A stretch of 8,935 nucleotides of DNA from Chloroflexota bacterium. Its GTDB lineage: Bacteria; Chloroflexota; Anaerolineae; Anaerolineales; Villigracilaceae. Shown in pieces: positions 1-6,478 of this stretch. The stretch lies in the NCBI GenBank assembly GCA_023484185.1, contig JAMDBC010000081.1, positions 1 to 8,935 of the forward strand, written 5' to 3'. The notes beneath the pieces were generated by a model. It was given only the letters and a program-made list of their open reading frames with translations. It searched no databases and was not told the DNA's origin. How positions within the stretch are numbered: position 1 is the first letter of the stretch; every line of letters starts with the position of its first letter. Made by a program: the position numbers and the translations under genes.

Positions 1-1208
1 TGGCTCATGGATGCAAAATACAATCCGTCCACAGGCGTTTGAATTGCGGGGATATTCTTGGAATGATTCAACAATGGCACGGGCTGGGCATAATTGGTTT
101 TGAACACCCAAACCTTTTTCACCCAATCCAGCTCGAAGGCTGGATTGATTTTTTTAAATGCGGGTATGAAGCGGGCTAATAATTGTTCGTCGCTCATCGA
201 GAAATATTCGTGTCCCAATTCCAGGTAATCGCCTGCGTAAACGATATGGTCGCCGCCAAAATGCTCCGGAGAAACATAATTCGTGTGTTCCACCAGCGCC
301 AACATCGCGAAGCCCGCCTCCTTCGGCAGATTGAACCAGTAATAACCCTGCTCCGAAAGCCGATGTTTGAGCGACATGGTCATTACCACCGCTCCCATGG
401 ATTTGAGTTCAAGCAAACCCTTGAGATACTCTTTGGGCAGATCGGGACATAACTTTGTCATCAAATTCGGGGACGTGGTGACCAGCACTTTGTCGAAAGA
501 CTCTTTCGCGCCCGCCTCAATTACGAGACCTTTATCCGGCTCCCGTTTGATTGACCTGACATTCACCCCCAGCCGAATCTCGGCTCCCGATTCTCGAAGT
601 TTCTCTGCAAACATATTTGCGAAATTCTGAAAGCCGCCTTCGAACGTGCCCAATCGCGTCGTACGGGCCTTGATGCGCGCCCACATCCAGGCCATGTTGA
701 CATCACGGTAATATGGCCCGAACTTCCCAATCAATAATGGCTTCCACATTTTCTCGTAAACGTTTTCGCCCGCCCATTTCAACATCCACGAATCAGCCGT
801 CACTTTTTCAAGCGCCTGCCAGTTGTCGGTTAAACGAAGAAAGAGTCCGACGAATCCGAAGCGGATTTTGTCGAGACCAAATCCAAGTCCCGGAAAAAGA
901 AGCGCTTTGATGATCGAGTCGAACGGATAGAATTTGCCCTTGTCGTACATCACCGTCAATGGCCGTGGAAAAATAACCTTGTTGTCCCAGCCCAATTCGT
1001 GGATCAAGCCCAGCATGGATTTGTCCGATTGGAACCAGTGATGATAGAACTTCTCGACCGACCAATCCCAATGCGGCTCTTTGAAACCCGAAGCCAGCCC
1101 GCCGACATATTCCGCCGATTCAAAAATGGTGACATCGTGCCCGGCTTTACGTAGATCGTACGCGGCGGCCATCCCGCCAAACCCCGCGCCGATGATTGCG
1201 ATTTTCAT
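1..1208 (-). CDS. FAD-dependent oxidoreductase (amine oxidase / UDP-galactopyranose mutase-like), 3'-truncated by window edge
   Basis: About 402 codons are open from the ATG at 1208 to the left edge with no stop. The N-terminus is a dinucleotide-binding fold: MKIAIIGAGFGG (Gly7, Gly9, Gly12), acidic Glu30 ending the second strand (for the FAD ribose), then a VGGL stretch (Gly36-Gly37). This is the layout of the NAD(P)/FAD-binding amine-oxidase / protoporphyrinogen-oxidase / UDP-galactopyranose-mutase superfamily. The last visible residues, GLYFASMS, look like the C-terminal FAD-contact segment, so perhaps 30-50 residues are missing. It is the last visible gene of a minus-strand operon, 45 bp after the membrane-protein gene. 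A GGAG Shine-Dalgarno lies 5 nt before the ATG. An AT-rich TATAAA (1237-1232, minus) could be an internal promoter, but this is weak. The substrate is unknown; a carbohydrate, isoprenoid or lipid is inferred only from the membrane-gene neighbours. Confidence 0.85.
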   Translation of the reverse strand, partial: MKIAIIGAGFGGMAAAYDLRKAGHDVTIFESAEYVGGLASGFKEPHWDWSVEKFYHHWFQSDKSMLGLIHELGWDNKVIFPRPLTVMYDKGKFYPFDSIIKALLFPGLGFGLDKIRFGFVGLFLRLTDNWQALEKVTADSWMLKWAGENVYEKMWKPLLIGKFGPYYRDVNMAWMWARIKARTTRLGTFEGGFQNFANMFAEKLRESGAEIRLGVNVRSIKREPDKGLVIEAGAKESFDKVLVTTSPNLMTKLCPDLPKEYLKGLLELKSMGAVVMTMSLKHRLSEQGYYWFNLPKEAGFAMLALVEHTNYVSPEHFGGDHIVYAGDYLELGHEYFSMSDEQLLARFIPAFKKINPAFELDWVKKVWVFKTNYAQPVPLLNHSKNIPAIQTPVDGLYFASMS

Positions 1209-1213
1209 GTCAA

Positions 1214-1217
1214 CTCC
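1214..1217 (-). promoter_or_regulatory. Shine-Dalgarno of the FAD oxidoreductase gene
   Basis: Read on the minus strand this is GGAG followed by TTGAC and the ATG at 1208, a 5-nt spacing. It supports the chosen start and shows that this operon's last gene uses a conventional ribosome binding site, unlike the operon's first gene. Confidence 0.65.
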
Positions 1218-1253
1218 ACAAGCATCTTGCTTTTATATCGAATATATTTTTCA

Positions 1254-2597
1254 TCACGTGACGAATGGAATACCTGCGATAATAAGAAAAAATACCGCTA
1301 CTATTGCGTTGGCCACGATTGCGGAAATTATGATACGTTCAGTTTTTCCAGAGTATGCTTCTTCCTTATGTATGAAATCAAGAATATAACCGGCAGCAAA
1401 AGCCAGTACAATATAAAAGCTAAAAAAAAGATCAATATCTTGTTGAGGTCCCCACTTTGGGAGCATGAATATAAAATAGATTATCTGCCAAGCTAGAATT
1501 GTAGAAATCAATCCCGTTGCCGGAAAAGAAAACAGCTTTTTCCAGGCCTTTATCTTTAAAAGGTGAAAAATGCAGTATCCCAAAATGATGGTGATGGTGA
1601 TATTCCCTGACCAGAAGAACATATAGATCAAATCCTGCCAGTGCGCCAAAGACAAGACGTATTGCAATTTAAAAAAGACAGACTCTTTTCCGGCAGATTG
1701 ACCAATGTATCTGACGAACATGGTGTTGGTGTCTCCTGTGTTTAGGGTGAAGAATAAACTCCGGAAATAATCAACAATTCCGCCCCACCACAGAATGACG
1801 ATCGACGCTAGATACACGACCAAGGTGATTAGGGCGAAACGAATTTTATTCTGGGGGAAAAAGACCCAAAAGTAGGCCAGCGTGATCATACTGATAACTG
1901 AGAATGGGAAATAAAATATCGGCATTATTCCCAGAAGAAAACCGATCCAGTAAATGTTTGGTGTTGTCGGATCATATTCTATAGTGGTTGATAAAAAAAT
2001 CAAAAAAAGTCCTGCGATAAAAGGATAATATTCGTCATAGCCAGTGGAGAACATCAAATAAATAGGCGTCGCAATTGACAAGATAATGCTCATACGTTTG
2101 GGCCAGTGATTCAATGCGTAGATTGAAGTACCAGCCATGACAATCCCTCCTTCAATTCTTACAAATGCTCCGAGAACATCAATGTTTTGGGTGTAGATTC
2201 CCGCAACCAGGATTTTCGCCCATAATTGAGTGATGTAAACCATAATGGCTGAACCGCCCAGCCAGCGTGGAAAGATAATTTGTTCGTTCAGCATTTTCGC
2301 AAATTGTCCGTGGTCGCCATATCCCAAGAAATGGATTAGGCCAAGCTCTTGGAGAATTAGACTCGCAAAAAGTAAAACGCAGATTGCCGACCAGAGAATT
2401 GGAATATTCTGTCTTGGTATTGCAAAATAAATTAATAAAAAGGCATATCCCAGAGCAATGGCTATAAAGAATGGAATATATGGGAAGATAGCCTGTCCCC
2501 AAAATAATTTACTGATTAGAAAAAGAACAATCCAGATCGTGCTGTAGATTGCCAAGTCTCTCAAGCCAGGCTGCTTGGATGAAGTGCTGTTTGCCAT
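1254..2597 (-). CDS. Polytopic membrane protein, GT-C glycosyltransferase-like, function unproven
   Basis: A 447-residue, highly hydrophobic protein with about ten or more predicted membrane segments (first at about 15-35; last at about 423-443). Polar motifs lie between segments: GYGDHGQ at 92-98, GYDEYYPF at 186-193, and KWGPQQDIDLF at 381-391. A loop with D/E after early helices, a GYxExY-like motif and a late DxDLF motif recall a family of uncharacterised GT-C-type bacterial membrane proteins. That resemblance is from memory, so treat it as a hypothesis. The gene starts 9 bp after the upstream flippase-like gene ends and has no strong Shine-Dalgarno, so coupling to that gene is likely. 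It is followed 45 bp later by the FAD oxidoreductase. It is far richer in A+T than its neighbours (one 60-bp line near 1981 is only about 28% G+C), partly from Ile/Phe/Tyr/Lys content but perhaps also from horizontal acquisition. It could also be a polymerase or ligase of envelope glycans. Confidence 0.7.
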   Translation of the reverse strand: MANSTSSKQPGLRDLAIYSTIWIVLFLISKLFWGQAIFPYIPFFIAIALGYAFLLIYFAIPRQNIPILWSAICVLLFASLILQELGLIHFLGYGDHGQFAKMLNEQIIFPRWLGGSAIMVYITQLWAKILVAGIYTQNIDVLGAFVRIEGGIVMAGTSIYALNHWPKRMSIILSIATPIYLMFSTGYDEYYPFIAGLFLIFLSTTIEYDPTTPNIYWIGFLLGIMPIFYFPFSVISMITLAYFWVFFPQNKIRFALITLVVYLASIVILWWGGIVDYFRSLFFTLNTGDTNTMFVRYIGQSAGKESVFFKLQYVLSLAHWQDLIYMFFWSGNITITIILGYCIFHLLKIKAWKKLFSFPATGLISTILAWQIIYFIFMLPKWGPQQDIDLFFSFYIVLAFAAGYILDFIHKEEAYSGKTERIIISAIVANAIVAVFFLIIAGIPFVT

Positions 2598-2606
2598 AAC
2601 TAAGCT

Positions 2607-3671
2607 TCACTCTACGCTTTCTCTTAGTGAATCACTCCACTTGATTCCCTCATGTGCCAGGAAGTATGCGCCCAGCAGCGTGATGGGAAGCCAAAGTGCA
2701 ACATGCAAAGTAAGTGTGTACCCTGCTGCGGTGGCCTGGTTTACGCCGTAAGCCGTCAGGACGGCAATGCCCGGCGCGTCAAATGTGCCGATATACCCCG
2801 GCGCGGACGGGATCGTCGTGGCCAGGTTGACGATACCGTTCATCAACATTAGCGCAAAGAATGAAACCTTGAAATTAAAGGCTTGCATCACGAACCAATA
2901 TTTGCCGGTTTCCAATAGCCAGATGATGACCGATGTAAAAAAGACCATCAACACATTGATGGGCGAACGCAAAGAAGCGAGACCTTCCAAAAACTTGCGC
3001 ATGATCCCGGATATATTTTCGCGCAGTCGTTCAGGCAGGAGACGAACGATCAACCATTCTCCAATTTTTGCGGTCGAAAGTGGAAACATGGCTGCCAGCA
3101 AAAAGATTCCCAGCGCGCCGAGAAAGACTCCTGTGCCGATCATTGCCACCTGCTGAATGTTGCCGACAAAGCCCGAAGCGCCGGTCAGTTTGGCGAGTTC
3201 CGGCAAATTGATGAACACAAAAGACAGCATCACCACGCCATCGAAGATGCGCTCGACGATGATGGTTGCCAGCGAAGCGGAAACGGACACGCCCTCTCTG
3301 CGCTTCAAGATCACGGCCCGCAAGACTTCGCCCGCACGCGCCGGATAGATATTGTTTCCCATATAGCCGATGGTCGTAATGGGGAACATCGTGCTGGTGG
3401 GAATTTCCTTGATGGGTTTGAGCAGGTAATGCCATCTCCATGCCCGCACCCACACAGCCATGAAGTACACACCGATGCCGGGGATCAGCCACCAGTAATT
3501 TGCCGATCTAACTGCGCTCCAAAATTCGTCGAGGCGCAGACCGCGCAGAGCAAGCCAGATGAAGACTACGCTAATGAGAACGCCGAGCCAGAATTGCCAT
3601 TTTTTCAAAGTGGTTTGTTTGTTGACCAAGGTGGTTTGTTTTCCAACCAAGGTGGTTTGTTTGTTGACCAT
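2607..3671 (-). CDS. UPF0104 / lysylphosphatidylglycerol synthase TM-domain, flippase-like membrane protein
   Basis: A 354-residue integral membrane protein of the PF03706 type (the family of the MprF N-terminal flippase domain and AglD). The hallmarks are visible: RAWRW at 76-80, a PARAGEVLR stretch at 110-118, ER at 140-141 with Asp144, and PSAPGYIGTFDA at 288-299 near the end. Members are thought to move lipid-linked substrates across the membrane; no aminoacyl-transferase domain follows here. It is the first gene of the minus-strand operon. ATG 3671 is the earliest in-frame start, because a TGA lies in frame just upstream. There is no Shine-Dalgarno, but an extended -10 box ends 7 nt before the ATG, implying a leaderless mRNA. 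Residues 2-22 are a repetitive polar leader of three KQTTL units from a 21-bp tandem repeat. A TTG at residue 22 (LKKWQFW) is an alternative start, but no ribosome site supports it. Confidence 0.85.
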   Translation of the reverse strand: MVNKQTTLVGKQTTLVNKQTTLKKWQFWLGVLISVVFIWLALRGLRLDEFWSAVRSANYWWLIPGIGVYFMAVWVRAWRWHYLLKPIKEIPTSTMFPITTIGYMGNNIYPARAGEVLRAVILKRREGVSVSASLATIIVERIFDGVVMLSFVFINLPELAKLTGASGFVGNIQQVAMIGTGVFLGALGIFLLAAMFPLSTAKIGEWLIVRLLPERLRENISGIMRKFLEGLASLRSPINVLMVFFTSVIIWLLETGKYWFVMQAFNFKVSFFALMLMNGIVNLATTIPSAPGYIGTFDAPGIAVLTAYGVNQATAAGYTLTLHVALWLPITLLGAYFLAHEGIKWSDSLRESVE

Positions 3672-3672
3672 G
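3610..3672. repeat. Three-copy 21-bp tandem repeat at the 5' end of the flippase-like gene
   Basis: Three units with a 21-bp period start at 3610, 3631 and 3652. The first and third share 19 identical bases (gtggtttgtttgttgacca); the middle one differs at a few positions. On the minus strand each unit encodes a KQTTLV-N/G heptapeptide, so copy-number change by slippage keeps the frame. The array begins at the start codon. Confidence 0.9.
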
Positions 3673-3678
3673 GACGGG

Positions 3679-3687
3679 ATTTTATCA
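3679..3687 (-). promoter_or_regulatory. Extended -10 promoter of the minus-strand operon, leaderless
   Basis: The minus strand reads TGATAAAAT: the extended -10 element TGn followed by TAAAAT. Seven bases (CCCGTCC) separate it from the ATG at 3671, which puts the expected transcription start on or next to the start codon. No good -35 is visible, which is common with a TGn element. Confidence 0.55.
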
Positions 3688-3698
3688 TGGCATCACGA

Positions 3699-3704
3699 TA
3701 TAAT
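3699..3704 (+). promoter_or_regulatory. Consensus -10 box (TATAAT) of the redoxin gene, leaderless
   Basis: A perfect TATAAT lies 6 nt upstream of the GTG at 3711. The initiating G of that codon is therefore the likely first transcribed base. No convincing -35 hexamer stands 16-18 bp upstream. The box sits back to back with the minus-strand -10 at 3684-3679, so the two promoters overlap and polymerases may compete. Confidence 0.55.
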
Positions 3705-3710
3705 CTCAGT

Positions 3711-4214
3711 GTGGAAATCAACCAGCTCGCCCCCGAGTTTGAGTTGCCCGGCCTCGATGGGAAAAAACACCGCCTGAACGATTATCGCGGCAGGATCGTC
3801 ATCGTCAACTTTTGGTCGTGCGAGTGTCCGCACTCGGAGCGCACCGACCGCGCCATCCTGGCGCTGTTTGCGCAATGGCGAGATAAGGTGGTCATGTTAT
3901 CCATTGCCGCGAATCGAAGCGAGTCAATCCAAAGTGTGGCGCAGGCCGCTAAAACGCGCCGCCTGCCCATCGTCCTAATCGATGCGCAGCAGGTCGTCGC
4001 AGATTTGTTCGAGGCGCAAACCACGCCGCATGTTTTCGTGATCGACCGCGGCGGAATCCTGCGGTATCGCGGATCCGTTGATGACGTGACGTTTCGCCAG
4101 CGCACACCCAGCCGCTTCTTTCTGGACGAGGCAGTGGAAGCCCTGCTGGAGGAGCGTTCTCCCTCTCTGACGGAGACTCCCGCCTTTGGCTGCGCCATTG
4201 TCCGTGAAATTTGA
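3711..4214 (+). CDS. Redoxin / thioredoxin-fold protein (AhpC-TSA/TlpA-like) with CPHS active site
   Basis: 167 residues from GTG 3711 (ATG 3687 is an alternative, but it would put the consensus TATAAT inside the gene). The start LAPEFELPGLDGKKHRL is the usual redoxin opening, followed by the strand IVIVNFWS. The active-site region is C37-E-C39-P-H-S42. Aligned with the WCxxC of TlpA/ResA proteins, Cys39 is the attacking Cys, the resolving Cys is Ser42, and Cys37 is extra. TTPHVFVIDRGG supplies the cis-proline loop, then LRYRGSVDD, and a C-terminal FGC161AI that I recall as typical of this redoxin subfamily. There is no signal peptide, so it is probably cytoplasmic. The role is likely thiol-based reduction or peroxide handling; the partner is unknown. 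Its TGA stop lies within the extended -10 of the next gene, 12 bp before that gene's start. Confidence 0.8.
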   Translation: MEINQLAPEFELPGLDGKKHRLNDYRGRIVIVNFWSCECPHSERTDRAILALFAQWRDKVVMLSIAANRSESIQSVAQAAKTRRLPIVLIDAQQVVADLFEAQTTPHVFVIDRGGILRYRGSVDDVTFRQRTPSRFFLDEAVEALLEERSPSLTETPAFGCAIVREI

Positions 4215-4220
4215 TAGAAT
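4212..4220 (+). promoter_or_regulatory. Extended -10 promoter of the CNB/bPH gene, overlapping the redoxin stop codon
   Basis: TGATAGAAT combines a TGn element with TAGAAT, 6 nt before the ATG at 4227. The TGA of the redoxin gene is the TGn element itself. There is no Shine-Dalgarno between box and ATG, so the transcript from here would be leaderless. Confidence 0.5.
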
Positions 4221-4226
4221 AAAACC

Positions 4227-5921
4227 ATGATCTCTATTCCTGCACGCATTGCCTATCTGCGTCGAATCCACCTCTTCCGCGGCTTAAAGGATGAGAGTCT
4301 AACCTTTATTGCTGAACTATTGAAAGAGGAGGTTTTGAATGACGGACAGGAAATATTTGCAGAGGGGGCGCCGGCGGAGCGTTTCTACATTATTTGCCAG
4401 GGCAAGGTGAGCCTGACGCAGATGCGCGGCAAGCAAAAAGTGCAGCTGCCTTCACTGGTGGGTGGGGATTATTTTGGGGAAGAGGCCCTCTTCGTCAACC
4501 ATAAACGTACAGAGACCATCAAGGCGGCTGAAAAAACAGCCTTGTTCTCCATCTCCCACAAGGAATTCTACGACCTCATCAGGCGCTTTCCGCAACTAAA
4601 AACCGCCTTTGAAGTTTCGATTGAGAGCCGCAGGCTGGCAAGAGAGCTTCGCTTTAATTGGCTGAGGAATGATGAGGTCGTATATTTCGTGGCCCGAAAA
4701 CATTATACCTTGTTGATCGATGCCCTAGCGCTGCCTGTGTTTTTGTGTCTGACTGCCATGGGTATTGTCGGGTGGAGTATTTTGGTTCGTTCGTGGATGG
4801 CGGGAGTCGGAGGCGCGCTTCTTTTTATTGGCATGGTCGGCTGGACGATTTGGCGCGGAATTGATTGGGGTAACGATTATTATATTGTAACGAACCAGCG
4901 TGTGGTCTGGCTCGAGAAAGTGGTTGGGATTTATGATAGCCGACAGGAAGCGCCGCTGAGTACGATACTTTCCGTGGGTGTCGAAACGGATTTTACGGGA
5001 CGCATGCTCGATTATGGAGATGTGGTGGTGCGTACATTTGTAGGCAAGATTCCCTTCAAACATGTGGCTCACCCTTATCAGGCCTCCCACATGGTCGAGG
5101 AGCAATGGAGCCGCAGTAAACACGTCGCTTCGGCGGCGGAGAAGGAGGCAATGCGGAATGCGATTCGGAGAAAATTGGGGCTCACGGTTCAAGTGGGTGA
5201 GCAAACTGAAAAACAGACCGAGAAAGCGCCCGTCCCGGTGCTGTACAAACCCGGCTGGGGGGCAATTATCATGGCAAAGCTTTTCCAAAATTCAAAAATT
5301 TTCAAAGTTCGCTTCGAGAGCGGGGATACGATCACCTATCGCAAGCATATCTTTGTGCTGATCAGGAACATTTTTCTGCCTGCACTTGTTTGCCTGCTTT
5401 TCGTTATTGGCATGGGCATACGGGCTTTTGTCTGGTTTAGAGGTGGAAGGGTGGGCGTGGATGTCCTTTTCGTTACCTTGTTTTTGGTCTTTGCCTATCC
5501 TCTGTGGAGGTTGATTTATCAGTATCTTGATTGGAGCAATGATATTTTTCAGGTAACCGACGATCAAATCATTGACATCGATAAAAAGCCATTCGGCACG
5601 GAGGAACGCAAGGCTGCGCCGTTGGAACATATCCTGGCCACCGCGTCAGAGAGATTGGGGATCCTGGGCCACATCTTCAATTACGGGACGGTCTATATTA
5701 CGGTCGGCGGCTCGCAACTATCGTTTGAAGATGTGTATGATCCCACCACGGTTCAACTGGATATTGATAATCGGCGGATTGCTCGTAGGGCCAAACAGGA
5801 AGAGGGCCGGATCACCGACGAACGCGAGCACATGGCCGAGTGGCTCGCGGCGTATCACGAAAATGCCGGGGAGTTCCAAGATGAATTGAACCGTCCAAAG
5901 CCTGACACGGAAAGCGGGTAA
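4227..5921 (+). CDS. Cyclic-nucleotide-binding membrane protein with two duplicated TM-pair + bacterial PH units
   Basis: 564 residues. Residues about 14-135 form a CRP-type cyclic-nucleotide-binding domain: FRGL at 17-20, EGAPAERFYIICQGKV at 46-61, and phosphate-binding cassette GDYFGEEAL at 80-88 with Arg94. Glu85 and Arg94, where ligand-binding residues normally lie, are kept, but KRTET replaces the usual RxA. Two similar units follow. Unit 1 has membrane segments at about 161-187 and 192-210, then a PH-like domain opening DWGNDYYIVTNQ (213-224). Unit 2 has segments at about 376-402 and 409-430, then DWSNDIFQVTDDQ (435-447). Both continue with APL..IL and end in aromatic/Gly turns (LDYGDVVV; FNYGTVYI). 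A charged linker (about 296-340) joins them and the C-terminus is charged. It is probably an inner-membrane sensor with cytoplasmic ligand and PH domains. Ligand and output are unknown. No DNA-binding domain is present. Confidence 0.85.
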   Translation: MISIPARIAYLRRIHLFRGLKDESLTFIAELLKEEVLNDGQEIFAEGAPAERFYIICQGKVSLTQMRGKQKVQLPSLVGGDYFGEEALFVNHKRTETIKAAEKTALFSISHKEFYDLIRRFPQLKTAFEVSIESRRLARELRFNWLRNDEVVYFVARKHYTLLIDALALPVFLCLTAMGIVGWSILVRSWMAGVGGALLFIGMVGWTIWRGIDWGNDYYIVTNQRVVWLEKVVGIYDSRQEAPLSTILSVGVETDFTGRMLDYGDVVVRTFVGKIPFKHVAHPYQASHMVEEQWSRSKHVASAAEKEAMRNAIRRKLGLTVQVGEQTEKQTEKAPVPVLYKPGWGAIIMAKLFQNSKIFKVRFESGDTITYRKHIFVLIRNIFLPALVCLLFVIGMGIRAFVWFRGGRVGVDVLFVTLFLVFAYPLWRLIYQYLDWSNDIFQVTDDQIIDIDKKPFGTEERKAAPLEHILATASERLGILGHIFNYGTVYITVGGSQLSFEDVYDPTTVQLDIDNRRIARRAKQEEGRITDEREHMAEWLAAYHENAGEFQDELNRPKPDTESG

Positions 5922-5924
5922 AAT
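5919..5924 (+). promoter_or_regulatory. Putative -10 box for def, overlapping the upstream stop codon
   Basis: TAAAAT begins with the TAA stop of the CNB/bPH gene. A start near 5931 would give def a leader of about 20 nt carrying its Shine-Dalgarno. There is no TGn and no clear -35, so this is a weaker call than the other -10 boxes. Confidence 0.35.
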
Positions 5925-5939
5925 CAGGCGAAAAACTTT

Positions 5940-5944
5940 TGAGG
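5940..5944 (+). promoter_or_regulatory. Shine-Dalgarno of def, deciding the ATG 5951 start
   Basis: TGAGG stands 6 nt before the ATG at 5951. It overlaps the possible upstream TTG start (5939), so initiation at TTG would leave the site unused. It therefore favours the ATG and the N-terminus MGLRTIVTLP. Confidence 0.65.
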
Positions 5945-5950
5945 TCATTC

Positions 5951-6478
5951 ATGGGATTAAGAACAATCGTAACTTTACCCGGCCCGGTCTTGCGCCGCAA
6001 AGCGCATCCGATCTCCAAAATTGACGACAATTTACAGATATTAATAGACGACATGATCGAAACAATGCGCGCTGCGCCCGGTGTGGGTCTGGCTGCGCCG
6101 CAGATAGGTATCTCGGATCGTTTGATCGTCGTCGAATATGCGGAAGAGGAAGAAGTGGAAGAAGGCCAGGAACCGAAGGAAGTCAAGCCGAAGTTGTACG
6201 TCATGATCAATCCTGAGATCGTGAAGTTCTCAGAGGAAAAAGTGCTTGGCGTAGAAGGTTGTCTTTCCATCCCCGGTCTGGTCGGCGAAGTGGAGCGCTT
6301 CACAACCATCCATCTCAAAGGACTCAATCGCCGCGGACAGCCGATGAAGCTCAAGGCTGAAGGCTGGCTGGCGCGCATCTTTCAACACGAAGTGGATCAT
6401 TTGAACGGTGTTGTTTTTCCGGACATCGCCACTAGGGTTTGGAAGCCGTCAGTGGATGAAGAAGAAGACATGGTCTAA
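5951..6478 (+). CDS. def: Peptide deformylase
   Basis: 175 residues. The enzyme removes the formyl group from the N-terminal methionine of new proteins, in the cytoplasm at the ribosome exit, using a metal ion (usually Fe2+). All three signature motifs are intact: GVGLAAPQ (44-51, with Gln51), EGCLS (102-106, Cys104 a metal ligand) and QHEVDHLNG (145-153, His146 and His150 ligands, Glu147 catalytic). The N-terminal P-x-LRRKA-x-PI matches the family. Between motifs 1 and 2 there is a Glu-rich insertion (about 64-81, EEEEVEEGQEPKEVKP) that many deformylases also carry in shorter or longer form. The ATG at 5951 is preferred over TTG 5939 because of the Shine-Dalgarno at 5940-5944. The usual partner fmt (methionyl-tRNA formyltransferase) is not adjacent. 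Instead the TAA shares one base with the ATG of a GNAT gene, so the two are probably co-translated. Confidence 0.97.
   Translation: MGLRTIVTLPGPVLRRKAHPISKIDDNLQILIDDMIETMRAAPGVGLAAPQIGISDRLIVVEYAEEEEVEEGQEPKEVKPKLYVMINPEIVKFSEEKVLGVEGCLSIPGLVGEVERFTTIHLKGLNRRGQPMKLKAEGWLARIFQHEVDHLNGVVFPDIATRVWKPSVDEEEDMV

Noticed and set aside
3610..3672. CRISPR-like repeat array
   Set aside because: The units are contiguous 21-bp tandem copies without spacers and encode an in-frame peptide; no cas gene is present.
3429..3710. Longer N-terminal extension of the redoxin on the plus strand
   Set aside because: It runs antisense through the flippase-like gene and its repeat, has no family resemblance, and would pass through the consensus TATAAT.
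4725..5288. 187-codon minus-strand open frame in the CNB/bPH gene
   Set aside because: It is a shadow of a well-supported gene, with low-complexity His/Arg-rich translation and no ribosome site.
5812..6378. 188-codon minus-strand open frame across def
   Set aside because: It is antisense to def, whose three catalytic motifs are intact. The translation is Ser/Pro/Arg-rich and unrecognisable.
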